A DNA stretch of 64,000 nt from Candidatus Brocadia pituitae (GCA_017347445.1 AP021856.1:620001-684000), one strand, 5' to 3'. Shown: positions 43,611 to 53,615, counted from the first letter of the stretch. The notes: generated by a model not told the origin, from the sequence alone. Made by a program: numbers and translations.

Positions 43611-43643
43611 GTTTTGTAAAAATCTTTGCAGTAAGGCTTTTTT
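43593..43643 (+). terminator. Intrinsic terminator overlapping the aptamer 3' side
   Basis: AGCCTTACTGC (43593-43603) and GCAGTAAGGCT (43628-43638) form a perfect 11-bp stem followed by TTTTTT. The first arm is the 3' side of the riboswitch aptamer, so ligand-bound aptamer and terminator exclude each other. That geometry predicts an ON switch (c-di-GMP prevents termination). Confidence 0.85.
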
Positions 43644-43697
43644 GTTTTTAACAAATTTTTTCTGAGAAAAAATTTGAGAGAAAAGGAGATGGGCAAA

Positions 43698-44425
43698 ATG
43701 AAGAAGAACACGATTCTTGTAGCATCTGCAACCCTGTTACTGACCATGGTATTAGCAAATACCCTTGTGGCAGATCACGAGCACAAAGGCAAACCTTCGA
43801 ATGCAGAGGTCATGCAAAAGACCCAAAAGATCCAGATGCCTTTTGTCGCCAATGAGGGGCAGCTTGATGAACGTGTGGCATTTTATGCCAGGACGTTCGG
43901 AGGCACGGTGTTTGTCACAAAGGACGGGGAGATTGTCTATGCCCTGCCGGGAAGCAGGCCGGAGGATGCAAGGTCTCCGTTGAAAGTTGGCCGTTCGGAG
44001 CATAGGGGCGAACTGCGTTCGCCCCTATGTGGTCTTGAATTAAACAGGAAAGGCATCTTGCCTGTTATTGCAAAACTAACGAGGCCATGGGCCACAGCAG
44101 ACATAATAACTCCCCCTTTTGAAAAGGGGGATGCAGGGGGATTTAGCCTTGAGTCATCGAATCAAAAATTTGCAAATTACAATGAGACACGGACAAACAA
44201 GTTTGTCCATGCCACCCTCCGGGCGGGTTCAGGTTTGCTACCTGAACCTTTGAGTTTGTTGAATACCGGCGTGTGTGCCGTCGGGACCATTTCAAAAGGT
44301 TTAAATAATGGGGTTCAAGTTGCAAACGTGAACCCGTCGAGGAGGGTGTGCCGGAGCGGTATGACCGCGATAGTTGTCAAATCGAACGACCAGTCCAATG
44401 ATTTCCTGCGGAACGGACATTCGTT
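43698..44425 (+). pseudogene. Secreted DUF7948-like protein, truncated, with in-frame palindromic repeats
   Basis: The ATG at 43698 has AAGGAG 9 nt upstream. A signal peptide covers residues 1-26. The mature start ([20 protein letters not shown], then [20 protein letters not shown]) is the N-terminal domain of secreted SBBP/PKD-type surface proteins. After about residue 85 the frame is occupied by palindromic repeats (CATAGGGGCGAAC/GTTCGCCCCTATG; GGACAAACAAGTTTGTCC; GGTTCAGGTTTGCTACCTGAACC) and a CCCCCTTTTG repeat. The rest of the protein is missing. The frame runs on to 44687 only because it is antisense to the coiled-coil gene. Confidence 0.75.
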
Positions 44426-44428
44426 GTA

Positions 44429-44896
44429 TTATTTTTTTGTCTTTGCAGGCGGTCGCATTCTTTCACGTTCTTCAAACCTGCCTTCAATGGCTGCAAGTCG
44501 TTCCCTTATCTGGATGGCAATATCTATCTTTTCATCCAACCGTTTTATCTCTGTCGTTATTTCTGCTTTTAGAGAATCTATGCGTCCACTTAAGCCTTTG
44601 TCCATTGAATCAATACGTCCGTTTAAGCTTTTGTCCATCGAATCAATGCGGCCATTTACTTTTTCGTCTAACGAATCGATTTTGTAATCCATCGAATCCA
44701 TGCGCGCATTTAGGCTTTTGTCCATCGAATCTATTCGCGCATTTAGGCCTTTGTCCAACGAATCCATGCGTGCATTTAATTTTCCATCTAAGGAATCAAT
44801 TTTTTCGTCGAGACGCTTTATCTCAACCTGTAGCGCCTTCAATTCTGGCGCTACAATGTCCTGTAATGCCTGTTTCACCTCTTCATAGACACCCAT
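44429..44896 (-). CDS. Coiled-coil protein with 11-residue repeats
   Basis: 155 residues. Residues 32-115 are seven near-identical hendecads of the form [22 protein letters not shown], one shortened to seven residues (MDYKIDS). Hendecads form right-handed or straight coiled coils, likely a trimer or tetramer. The 33-bp DNA repeat unit makes the number of repeats prone to change by slippage. Flanking segments ([20 protein letters not shown]) are ordinary heptads. No signal peptide. Function unknown. Confidence 0.82.
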   Translation of the reverse strand: MGVYEEVKQALQDIVAPELKALQVEIKRLDEKIDSLDGKLNARMDSLDKGLNARIDSMDKSLNARMDSMDYKIDSLDEKVNGRIDSMDKSLNGRIDSMDKGLSGRIDSLKAEITTEIKRLDEKIDIAIQIRERLAAIEGRFEERERMRPPAKTKK

Positions 44897-44988
44897 AGAA
44901 GCCTCTCCGTAGAAAAAGGTTAATTTCCGAAAGTAATTGTATCAAATAGTCTAAGAATAAAAAGGGAAATTTGAACAACACTCTCTTC

Positions 44989-46395
44989 TCAAGAATTGCA
45001 TATATTTCCTAGTGCCAGAGCAAACATATTAACTTCGTTGTCATACACCGTACGCATATCTAGGAGCACACGGTCTCGCTCAATCCTGGCAAAGATTGGG
45101 GGAGCATTGTCCCGCAGTCGTGCAGCTATTTCACCGGCATCTATTTTTTCCGGACGAAGAGAGACGAGCTTTGTGGGAATCCCCTCTCCCGGCAATGACC
45201 CACCGCCCATCTCTGAAAAGCCATCAATGATAGTAATATCCATGCAAGCCTTTGTCTCAGGGGTTAAACCGTCTATGAATCTTTTGCATCGTTCTTCGAT
45301 TGCCTCAAGTGAAGTTAACATCATGTGAAGGACGGGGATCTTTTGTACGGCAAGGTTCTCTTCCAGGTAAAGTTTTAATGTTGCCTCCAGCGCCGCAATG
45401 GTCAGCTTTCCCACACGGAATGCGCGGGTTAATGGATTTCTTTTCAGCAGATCAATCCATCTCTTTTTTCCCACAATAATGCCACCCTGAGGCCCCCCTA
45501 ACAATTTGTCCGTGCTGAACGCAACAACATCCGCTCCCGCCTTTATGCTTTCCTGCACGGTTGGTTCATAGGGCAATCCAAATTTTTTCAAGTCAATCAA
45601 TGCGCCGCTTCCCAGGTCGTACATTACGGGGATATTGCGTTCTTTTCCCAGAGAAACAAGGTCTTTTAAGTCTACCGTCTCAGTAAAACCCACGATTTTG
45701 AAATTGCTCTGATGTACCTTTAGGATAAGCCCGGTGCGCTCGGTAATAGCGTTGCAATAGTCGGTGAGATATGCCTTGTTGGTCGTCCCCACTTCGACCA
45801 AGAGGGCGCCGCTTTTGGCCATCACATCAGGCATGCGGAATGACCCTCCGATCTCAACAAGTTGGGAACGGGAAATGATGGTCTCCTTGCCCCTGGCTAA
45901 GGTATCCAACGCCAATAAGACGGCTGCAGCATTGTTGTTGACAACCAGCGCAGCCTCAGCCCCGGTAATCATACAGCTGAGTTGTTCAACATGATGATGC
46001 CGAATCCCCCGTCTGCCGCTATGTTTTTCAATTTCTAAGGTACTGAAGCCTCTTAGGACGTCTTGTATCTGTTGTGCCGCCTCTTTAGCAAGGGGGGCCC
46101 TGCCAAGCCCGGTATGAAGGATGATCCCCGTTGCATTAATGGCATGCCCGATGTCACAGAATTTTTGCCGGAGGGATTCTTGAACGAGATGGTAAAGTCT
46201 TTGTGGAGACAGATCAATTGCCTGTGCCTCGGCACATTTTTTTTTATTCGTCAGGGATTGCCGAATATCTTCCAAAACTGCACGGATTGCCTCAACAACA
46301 AGTAGCCTCGGATATCTGCCAGTAAATTTTGATATCTCCGGCGACTCCAGGAGTTCATTGACCGATGGAATTGATCTAAGGATGTCCTGGTACAT
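44989..46395 (-). CDS. selA: L-seryl-tRNA(Sec) selenium transferase
   Basis: 468 residues. PLP-dependent enzyme. The Lys that binds PLP is in FSTDKLLGGPQGG (about residue 300). Other family blocks are NNNAAAVLLAL, SRSQLVEIGGSFRMPDV and VGTTNKAYLTDY. It converts Ser-tRNA(Sec) to Sec-tRNA(Sec). A selenocysteine pathway implies a selenoprotein in the genome. The formate dehydrogenase in this window has Cys instead. No selB or selC was seen here. Confidence 0.94.
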   Translation of the reverse strand: MYQDILRSIPSVNELLESPEISKFTGRYPRLLVVEAIRAVLEDIRQSLTNKKKCAEAQAIDLSPQRLYHLVQESLRQKFCDIGHAINATGIILHTGLGRAPLAKEAAQQIQDVLRGFSTLEIEKHSGRRGIRHHHVEQLSCMITGAEAALVVNNNAAAVLLALDTLARGKETIISRSQLVEIGGSFRMPDVMAKSGALLVEVGTTNKAYLTDYCNAITERTGLILKVHQSNFKIVGFTETVDLKDLVSLGKERNIPVMYDLGSGALIDLKKFGLPYEPTVQESIKAGADVVAFSTDKLLGGPQGGIIVGKKRWIDLLKRNPLTRAFRVGKLTIAALEATLKLYLEENLAVQKIPVLHMMLTSLEAIEERCKRFIDGLTPETKACMDITIIDGFSEMGGGSLPGEGIPTKLVSLRPEKIDAGEIAARLRDNAPPIFARIERDRVLLDMRTVYDNEVNMFALALGNICNS

Positions 46396-46662
46396 ATTTC
46401 TATACCATTAGCATTATTTAAAAGCCGCAATCTCTCAAAGATTAGCAGATTCAACAATAAGAAGTCAGGAGCCAGAAGTCAGAATAGCATTTGAATATGA
46501 ATCTAAGAGTTTGCTTACTTCTTCCAGTTGGGAAAATTTTCACTTTGCCGATAAGCAGACAAAACAAATTGATGAGCTTTTTGCCAAACAATTAAATCCT
46601 GAAAACTTTTCGTTGCCGGTCTTTTCATTCTGTCTTCTGACCCCTGACTCCTTAAGGTAATT
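46396..46662. repeat. Intergenic inverted repeat between selA and trpF
   Basis: GTCAGGAGCCAGAAGTCAGA (46466-46485) is an imperfect inverse of TCTGTCTTCTGACCCCTGACT (46631-46651), ends about 185 bp apart. The interior reads YEFESKSLLTSSSW-like but has no start or family. It may be a small mobile remnant. Confidence 0.5.
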
Positions 46663-47280
46663 CTAATCTTCCCAAAATTTCGCATTCATGATAAACCGCC
46701 TCATTAATTCCTCATCTTTTTTGCCTGGTGACGATTCCACACCTGAAGACACGTCCACGGCATACGGTCTTACAATACGGACGGCCTCGGTTATATTTTC
46801 AGGCGTTAATCCGCCCGACAAAATGATATTCCCGTAGTTATGCGCCTGCCTCGCAATTTCCCAGTTAAAAGCCATCCCTGTCCCACCCATAACCCCCTTT
46901 ACATAACTATCCAGTAAAAAGGCGTGAGGTTTGTACTGAGAGAGACACACTAAATCATCTTCTTCCTTAATCCGGAAGGCTTTTATAATTTTGTATCCCT
47001 TTAAATCATGGATATACAGAGGATCTTCATTGCCGTGGAGCTGAACGGTATGTATCCCGCAGAAACTGCAAATTCCCTTTATTGTCGCTACCTCTTCATC
47101 CACAAAAACCCCAACGGGAGAAACAAAAGGGGGCAGCCTTTCAATGCTATCCTTTGCCTGCTCCTTCGTTACCCGCCGGGAGCTCTTTGCAAAGACAAAT
47201 CCCAGGGCGTCGGCACCCGACTCTACGGCAGCCTGTGCATCGTCGTTATTGGTAATGCCACAAATTTTTACTCTCATCAT
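46663..47280 (-). CDS. trpF: Phosphoribosylanthranilate isomerase
   Basis: 205 residues. TIM barrel. The general base Cys is in MRVKICGITN. The catalytic Asp is in VDVSSGVES. Other blocks: GFVFAKSSRRV, VQLHGNEDP and ILSGGLTPENI. Third step of tryptophan synthesis from anthranilate. It stands alone without other trp genes, as happens in scattered trp pathways. Confidence 0.94.
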   Translation of the reverse strand: MMRVKICGITNNDDAQAAVESGADALGFVFAKSSRRVTKEQAKDSIERLPPFVSPVGVFVDEEVATIKGICSFCGIHTVQLHGNEDPLYIHDLKGYKIIKAFRIKEEDDLVCLSQYKPHAFLLDSYVKGVMGGTGMAFNWEIARQAHNYGNIILSGGLTPENITEAVRIVRPYAVDVSSGVESSPGKKDEELMRRFIMNAKFWED

Positions 47281-47469
47281 TTATACAATTGATTAAAGGG
47301 AGAATTTATAAATATCCATACTGCCGCTTTTTCATAACAATTTCGACTCCTTCCTCCACCTCTCCTTCTTCAAGTTCAACGCTCTGTCTTGATTTCCTCA
47401 ATTGATACACTCTCGTTCGAACCTGTCATATGTGCGTAGAGGGGGAGGTTTGTAACATGCCCCTCCGAT
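47281..47469. other. Spacer between purH and trpF
   Basis: A short minus-strand frame reads RTRVYQLRKSRQSVELEEGE and ends KKRQYGYL at about 47306. It has only a GTG start and no recognised family. Possibly a very small gene; support is weak. Confidence 0.3.
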
Positions 47470-49047
47470 TCAGTGTCTGAAATGACGCTGGCCGGTAAAT
47501 ACCATGACGATGCCATGTTCATCAGCCGCAGCAATCGATTCGTCGTCCTTATTCGAACCGCCCGGTTGTATAATTGCCACCACGCCAGCCCTGGCAGCCA
47601 CGTCCACATTATCCCTGAAGGGAAAAAAGGCATCGGAGGCCATGACAGCGCCTTTTACCCGGTCACCCGCCTTTTTTAGGGAAATCTCCGTGGAATCGAT
47701 ACGACTCATCTGCCCTGCACCCACGCCTACCACGGCCTCATCCCTTGCCAGCACAATGCTATTCGATTTTACATGCTTGCAAACAATAAAGGCAAACCGC
47801 AGATCTGACATCTCTTTTTCGGACGGTTTTTTCTTCGAAACCACCTTAAGCATAGCAGCGTCGTAGACTGAAAGATCTCTCCCCTGCAACAGCATTCCAC
47901 CCACAACCCTTTTCATATCACTGGCACAGGCATCCACTGCGGTTGCTGATAAGACGCCAGTCTTTAAAAGTCTCAAACTGCTCCCCCACTTGCGTTTTGT
48001 GGTAAGGATCTCTACCGCTTTTGGTTCAAACTCCGGCGCAATAATCGCCTCTACAAAATGACCCGGCTCGGTAATGGCGTCTGCCGTTGCCACGTCCACG
48101 GTCTTATTTAACCCCAGGATACATCCAAATGCGGATACCGGATCTCCGTTGTACGCCTTTTTAAATGCCTCGGCCAGGGTATTCGCCGATGCGGCGCCAC
48201 AGGGGTTGGTATGCTTTATCACGATGGCAGAAGGCCGTTCAAATTCTTTCACTAATTCCAGGGCGGCATTGAGGTCGATAATATTATTGTATGAAAGCTC
48301 CTTCCCGAACAATTGCTGGGCGTTGGATACGCATGGTTCCTGGACATTTTCCTCCACGTAAAATGCGGCTGTCTGATGGGGATTTTCACCGTAACGTAAG
48401 CCCTGCCGTTTTGTATAGTCCAGAGAAAGAGCCGTTGGATAGCCTCCCTTCTCTTTATCGAGGCCGTCAAAATAATTGGCTATAATCCTGTCGTAGCGAC
48501 CCGTCGTCCTGAATGCCTCAATGGCCAGCTCGAAACGCATCTTTTCGGAAATGTCGTTATGATTTGCCTTGAGTTCCTCAATAATGAATTCATAGCGTCT
48601 GGGGTTCACGACAACGATCACTTGCTTATAATTCTTTGAGGCAGAGCGGATCATTGAAGGACCGCCGATATCGATATTTTCAATCGCCTCTTCCATGCTC
48701 ACGCCATTTTTAGCAATCGTCTTTTCAAAGGGATAGAGATTAACCACCACCATGTCGATCGGTTTAATCCCCAGTTCCTTCATCTGTTTTTTGTGGGTTT
48801 CGTTGTCCCGTAAAGCCAATAACCCCCCATGTACCTTGGGATGCAGGGTCTTCACACGGCCGTCCATAATCTCTGGAAACCCCGTGTGCTCTGATATTTC
48901 AATCACACGAATGCCGCTCTCTTTGAGTAATTTGGAAGTACCTCCTGTGGAAATAATCTCTACTCCTAAATGCTGCAATTCCCTGGAAAACTCCACAATT
49001 CCTGTTTTATCAGAAACACTGATAAGCGCCCTTTCCAATCTAGCCAT
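47470..49047 (-). CDS. purH: AICAR transformylase/IMP cyclohydrolase
   Basis: 525 residues. Residues 1-200 are the MGS-like IMP cyclohydrolase domain (ALISVSDKTGIVEFSREL, ISTGGTSKLLKESG, RVKTLHPKVHGG). Residues 200-525 are the transformylase domain (RYGENPHQTAAFY, KHTNPCGAA with the catalytic Lys-His, FFPFRDNVD). It catalyses the last two steps of IMP synthesis. Complete, of normal length. Confidence 0.95.
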   Translation of the reverse strand: MARLERALISVSDKTGIVEFSRELQHLGVEIISTGGTSKLLKESGIRVIEISEHTGFPEIMDGRVKTLHPKVHGGLLALRDNETHKKQMKELGIKPIDMVVVNLYPFEKTIAKNGVSMEEAIENIDIGGPSMIRSASKNYKQVIVVVNPRRYEFIIEELKANHNDISEKMRFELAIEAFRTTGRYDRIIANYFDGLDKEKGGYPTALSLDYTKRQGLRYGENPHQTAAFYVEENVQEPCVSNAQQLFGKELSYNNIIDLNAALELVKEFERPSAIVIKHTNPCGAASANTLAEAFKKAYNGDPVSAFGCILGLNKTVDVATADAITEPGHFVEAIIAPEFEPKAVEILTTKRKWGSSLRLLKTGVLSATAVDACASDMKRVVGGMLLQGRDLSVYDAAMLKVVSKKKPSEKEMSDLRFAFIVCKHVKSNSIVLARDEAVVGVGAGQMSRIDSTEISLKKAGDRVKGAVMASDAFFPFRDNVDVAARAGVVAIIQPGGSNKDDESIAAADEHGIVMVFTGQRHFRH

Positions 49048-49309
49048 TTTTTTCTCTCCTTGTTATTTAATGAGATTCTCTGTTCCGCACAGAATGACAT
49101 TTTTGCATTATCCTCTTGTTCTGAGGAGCAGTACGACCGAAGAATCTCAATTTTGAAATTCACTACACTGAAATATGACTTCTCCTATTATATTGTGGCG
49201 ATTTTAGCAGAACGGAAAATTCAAGTCAAAAGAATATCCCAGCTCATCTGAAACTGTTTTTTCATTGACTGTCATTGTTTTTTTTGTTTGAATCATCTTT
49301 TTACCATTG
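49048..49309. other. Divergent intergenic region before the glutaredoxin gene
   Basis: No gene. TAATGAGATTCTCTGTTC...CAGAATGACATTT repeat-like text at 49067-49100. Promoters not assigned. Confidence 0.35.
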
Positions 49310-49447
49310 GTAACAATTTAGGAAGGGTAAGGCATTTGAATTCTTAATCAGTTGCGACGTATACCGCATTTTTTAGATGCTTCATTCCTCCGCTGTGCGA
49401 TAACCATTAATTATTGTTGGAATTCCTCAAAAACTAAATCATTTATA
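49310..49447. repeat. Diverged MITE of the GTAACA family
   Basis: Left end GGTAACAATTTAGG and right end CCTCAAAAACTAAATCATTTATAACC are weakly inverted. Likely an old copy of the elements at 12031 and 34924. Confidence 0.45.
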
Positions 49448-49484
49448 ACCTCATTTTAACCTATTCAAGAGAGAGGGAGGGCTT

Positions 49485-49736
49485 ATGGCTACTCAGAAAT
49501 TAAGGGTATTTTGTACCCCATTTTGTCCAAAGTGCAACGAATTGCTCGCCTACCTGAACAAACGGAAGGCGGATTACGTCTCTTTTGATATCGACAAGGA
49601 CGATCAGGCACGAAAGGAAGTCATTAAAGTCGTTGGCAACGATGATATTGAATCCCTCGATAAACTACCGATTGTCGTTGTGGGCGACAAGGTGCTCTAT
49701 GGTTTTGACAAAAAAGAGATTGATAAGTATTTGTGA
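49485..49736 (+). CDS. Glutaredoxin-like protein
   Basis: 83 residues. Thioredoxin fold with the redox pair CPKC at residues 13-16 (CTPFCPKCNELLAYL). The cis-proline appears in KLPIVVVGD. The C-terminal part is VLYGFDKKEIDKYL. Glutaredoxin or NrdH-like disulfide reductant in the cytosol. GGAGGG precedes the ATG by 6-7 nt. Confidence 0.88.
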   Translation: MATQKLRVFCTPFCPKCNELLAYLNKRKADYVSFDIDKDDQARKEVIKVVGNDDIESLDKLPIVVVGDKVLYGFDKKEIDKYL

Positions 49737-49833
49737 TAATGATGCCCAAGAAGCTGATAGGTAAAGCCCACCGCCGATGAAAAACATGAGAAATCAGATA
49801 TATTGGGTCTTGGTTGATGAATAAATAGTTGGA

Positions 49834-50004
49834 TTTGACAGGCATGCACGGTGAAGGATGAAATGGAGAAAGATCTCTGAAGAAGAAACGCTCTTGTCCT
49901 TGAAAATCCGGATAAAATTGAAGACTCAATAAAAGGAAGAGTAAATGCTTTCAGATATTGCCAATATAAGCATAGAGAATCTTCCAGTTGAAACAACAAG
50001 ATAG
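49834..50004 (+). pseudogene. DUF4258-like protein, decayed
   Basis: The frame reads FDRHAR-stop-RMKWRKISEEETLLSLKN then PDKIEDSIKGRVNAFRY, the DUF4258 pattern (RMKxRxISxEEVxxxLxxPD) found in toxin-like proteins. TGA replaces the expected Trp in HARW. After AFRY the frame is lost. No antitoxin beside it. Confidence 0.55.
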
Positions 50005-50133
50005 CGCAGATAATCTCACAGGAGTGCCCTAAAATTTCCCCTTGACTTTTACTCCTAAAACGTTTAGCCTTCTTGAAAATTTTTCATGAGTGTGCCTTTG
50101 GTAGCGACTATTTTATAAAAAGAACAGGTCACT

Positions 50134-50769
50134 ATGGCGGAACAAAATAATCTAAAAGAATTTACTAAGGGAATTGTCCAATATAACCCCTTGTTCGTGC
50201 TGGTGTTGGGATTGTGTCCTAGCCTTGCTGTCACAACGTCAGTTAAAAATGGGCTGGCCATGGGTGGCGCTGCCACTTTTGTGCTTGTCTGTTCCAACTT
50301 TATCGTTTCCATGGTACGGCCATTTATTCCCCGTGAAATCCGTATCCCTTGTTTTATCGTCATTATCGCTGCATTCGTTACCATGGTGGAATTGCTTATG
50401 AAGGCATATTTACCGCCCGAATTGAACGCATCACTGGGGATATTTATTCCGCTCATCGTAGTGAACTGTATCATTATGTATCGTGCGGAATCATTTGCCT
50501 ATAAGAATAAACCTGTAGTCTCGATCCTGGATGGGGCAGGGCTGGGGTTAGGGTGGACGCTCTCCCTCTGTCTTGTTTCTGCCATACGCGAGGTACTGGG
50601 GGCAGGAACGATCTTTGGTCTCAAGGTGTCAGAATCGTATCAACCTGCTTCGGTAATGATCATGGCACCGGGGGCGTTTATTGTACTCGGGCTCTTATTA
50701 GGTCTCTTTAACTGGCGGAAACTTAGAAGAAGCGAAAAATCTATGAAGGCATACATAAAACATGATTAA
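50134..50769 (+). CDS. rnfE: Rnf complex membrane subunit RnfE
   Basis: 211 residues with six transmembrane helices. Family blocks: GIVQYNPLFVLVLGLCPSLA, IRIPCFIVIIAAFVTMVELL, FIPLIVVNCIIM and DGAGLGLGWTLSL. A Na+/H+-pumping ferredoxin:NAD oxidoreductase subunit. The Cys residues at the ends of half-helices (LGLCPSLA, IPCFI) fit the RnfA/E intramembrane [2Fe-2S] arrangement. rnfA overlaps by 8 nt. Confidence 0.94.
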   Translation: MAEQNNLKEFTKGIVQYNPLFVLVLGLCPSLAVTTSVKNGLAMGGAATFVLVCSNFIVSMVRPFIPREIRIPCFIVIIAAFVTMVELLMKAYLPPELNASLGIFIPLIVVNCIIMYRAESFAYKNKPVVSILDGAGLGLGWTLSLCLVSAIREVLGAGTIFGLKVSESYQPASVMIMAPGAFIVLGLLLGLFNWRKLRRSEKSMKAYIKHD

Positions 50770-51400
50770 GGAAATCGCATTAATTATCGTAAGCGTCGTT
50801 TTCGTTAATAACTTTGTCCTGGCAAAATTCCTGGGACTTTGTCCATTCCTGGGTGTTTCACAAAAGACGTCAGCTGCAATGGGAATGGGTGTAGCGGTAA
50901 CGTTTGTCATGACCCTTTCTTCGGCGATTACGTGGATTGTGTATAACTTTATCCTGTTGCCCGGTGATGCAAATATTATTGCAAAGGTCTTTCCCTCGAT
51001 ACGAGAACTGGGGCTGGTGGAGGTATTGAAGACGATCAGCTATATCCTGGTTATTGCAACGTTGGTACAACTCGTTGAAATGATGCTCAGAAAGATGGTG
51101 CCTGCCCTGTATGAAAGTCTCGGCATCTATCTGCCGCTGATCACAACCAACTGTGCGGTACTGGGCGTTGCACTATTAAACACCACCGATGCTCCGAAAC
51201 ATATGGGGTTTCTTCAGGCTACCGTCCAGGGGTTTGGGGCAGGAATCGGTTTTACTGTAGCCATGCTCCTGATGTCTGGTATCCGGGAGCGTCTTGCCCT
51301 GGTCAATATCCCTCAACCTTTACGCGGTATTCCGATTGCCTTCATTTGCACGGGACTCATGGCCCTTGCCTTTTTTGGATTTTCGGGAATGGTACAGTAA
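50762..51400 (+). CDS. rnfA: Rnf complex membrane subunit RnfA
   Basis: 212 residues, six transmembrane helices. Blocks: ALIIVSVVFVNNFVLAKFLG, LCPFLGVSQKTSAAMGMGVA, YLPLITTNCAVLGVALLN. RnfA and RnfE are pseudo-symmetric and together hold the intramembrane iron-sulfur site. Overlaps rnfE; ilvN starts 3 nt after its stop. The other Rnf genes (rnfB, C, D, G) are not in the window. Confidence 0.94.
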   Translation: MIKEIALIIVSVVFVNNFVLAKFLGLCPFLGVSQKTSAAMGMGVAVTFVMTLSSAITWIVYNFILLPGDANIIAKVFPSIRELGLVEVLKTISYILVIATLVQLVEMMLRKMVPALYESLGIYLPLITTNCAVLGVALLNTTDAPKHMGFLQATVQGFGAGIGFTVAMLLMSGIRERLALVNIPQPLRGIPIAFICTGLMALAFFGFSGMVQ

Positions 51401-51403
51401 ACT

Positions 51404-51883
51404 ATGCGACACGTCATCTCTCTTCTTGTAGAAAACAAGGTCGGCGTCCTGGCCCGTATTACCGGTCTTATCAGCGGCAGGGGATTCAATATCAATAGTC
51501 TTGCCGTCGGGGAGACGGAGAATCCAGCCCTCTCACGGATGACCATTATCGTCAGGGGCGACGATGCCATTCTGGAACAGGTCAGAAAACAATTAGGAAA
51601 GATTATTGATGTAATCAGGGTGATTGACTTCACCAGCGAGGAGTTTGTCGAACGCGATCTCATGCTGCTGAAGGTCAATGTACCGGCGGGGAAAAGGGGC
51701 GAAATTATTGAGGTTGTCGAAATTTTCCGGGGAAAGATCATCGATGTGGGCCAGAAAGACCTTGTTATTGAGCTTGCCGGCGCCGAAGAAAAACTCGAAG
51801 CTATGATTCACTTGCTGAGACCCTACGGTATCAAAGAACTGGTAAGGACTGGAAGCATTGCTATTGGCCGTGGCACAAAGTAA
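51404..51883 (+). CDS. ilvN: Acetolactate synthase regulatory subunit
   Basis: 159 residues. ACT domain (residues 1-75: RHVISLLVENKVGVLARITG, GRGFNINSLAVGETE), then the C-terminal ACT-like domain. It confers valine feedback on the catalytic subunit. The catalytic gene (ilvB/I) is not in the window. Located 3 nt after rnfA and 25 nt before ilvC, so co-transcribed with both. Confidence 0.94.
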   Translation: MRHVISLLVENKVGVLARITGLISGRGFNINSLAVGETENPALSRMTIIVRGDDAILEQVRKQLGKIIDVIRVIDFTSEEFVERDLMLLKVNVPAGKRGEIIEVVEIFRGKIIDVGQKDLVIELAGAEEKLEAMIHLLRPYGIKELVRTGSIAIGRGTK

Positions 51884-51893
51884 AAATTTTTGA

Positions 51894-52910
<1,017 letters not shown>

Positions 52911-52961
52911 AAAACGACGGACAGGATTTTATTTATATGATATTTGATGTGGTATAAAAAA

Positions 52962-53022
52962 ATCCTTATCGGTGGGACATGCGTTCCTGCTTGTCATTAT
53001 GATATCAACCGGGACGGTTACC
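52962..53022. repeat. Dispersed repeat, GGTGGGACATGCG variant
   Basis: CTTATCGGTGGGACATGCGT and onward is a diverged copy of the repeat at 1594 and 38350. It lies under the upstream part of the acetyltransferase frame, which argues that translation starts later. Confidence 0.65.
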
Positions 53023-53120
53023 CTGTTACAGAAGAGGAAAGGGTGTGTTTCAAAAACCCTACACAAAAAGAGTTGTATCCGCCGTTAAATCACTACGATG
53101 CTGCATCAGCAGTAAGGATT

Positions 53121-53615
53121 ATGGCAACAGAGAACCCTCATAACCGCAACACCTTCCGCATCCGTCCTGCCGAAGATGGAGACATTGCTTCGCTCCTCGC
53201 ATTGGAAACATCCTGCTTTGCCCGTATTGAAGAGCAGTTTAACCGCAGGCAGATACTAAGACTAATCTCAAATCCCCGTGCAATTGTAGTAGTCGCTGAA
53301 CGAAAGAGAGTGGCTATGGGATGGGCCGCGGGTTTATTGCGGTATTATCGCCAACACCACGCCGGCAGAATCTATGCCGTAGCCGTGCACCCCGATGCAC
53401 AGGGGAAGCGCATCGGACATAAACTGACCGATCATATCCTCCATACACTCGCAGCACACGGGGCAAAGCGAATATTCCTGGAAGTCCATGCCGAAAACCA
53501 GAAGGCCATTAATCTTTACCATAAGTTGGGATTCATCGTGCAGGGACATCTGGCTGATTATTATGGTGCAGGACACCACGGCATACGCATGATGCGTCCA
53601 ACCCTACAACGGTGA
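53121..53615 (+). CDS. GNAT-family N-acetyltransferase
   Basis: 164 residues from the ATG at 53121 (TAAGGA upstream). The longer frame back to 52944 includes a repeat and is not used. Acetyl-CoA binding motif A is IYAVAVHPDAQGKRIGHKL (R/Q-x-x-G-x-G/A type); motif B is FLEVHAENQKAINLYHKLGF. RimI-like in layout (IRPAEDGDIASLLALE start). Substrate unknown; a ribosomal or other protein N-terminus is possible. Confidence 0.87.
   Translation: MATENPHNRNTFRIRPAEDGDIASLLALETSCFARIEEQFNRRQILRLISNPRAIVVVAERKRVAMGWAAGLLRYYRQHHAGRIYAVAVHPDAQGKRIGHKLTDHILHTLAAHGAKRIFLEVHAENQKAINLYHKLGFIVQGHLADYYGAGHHGIRMMRPTLQR

Noticed and set aside
44426-44687. C-terminal extension of the DUF7948-like protein
   Set aside because: The sequence is antisense to the coiled-coil gene on the minus strand, and the low-complexity repeats simply mirror it.
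52944-53120. N-terminal extension of the acetyltransferase
   Set aside because: It runs through a dispersed repeat; the conserved fold starts after the ATG at 53121.
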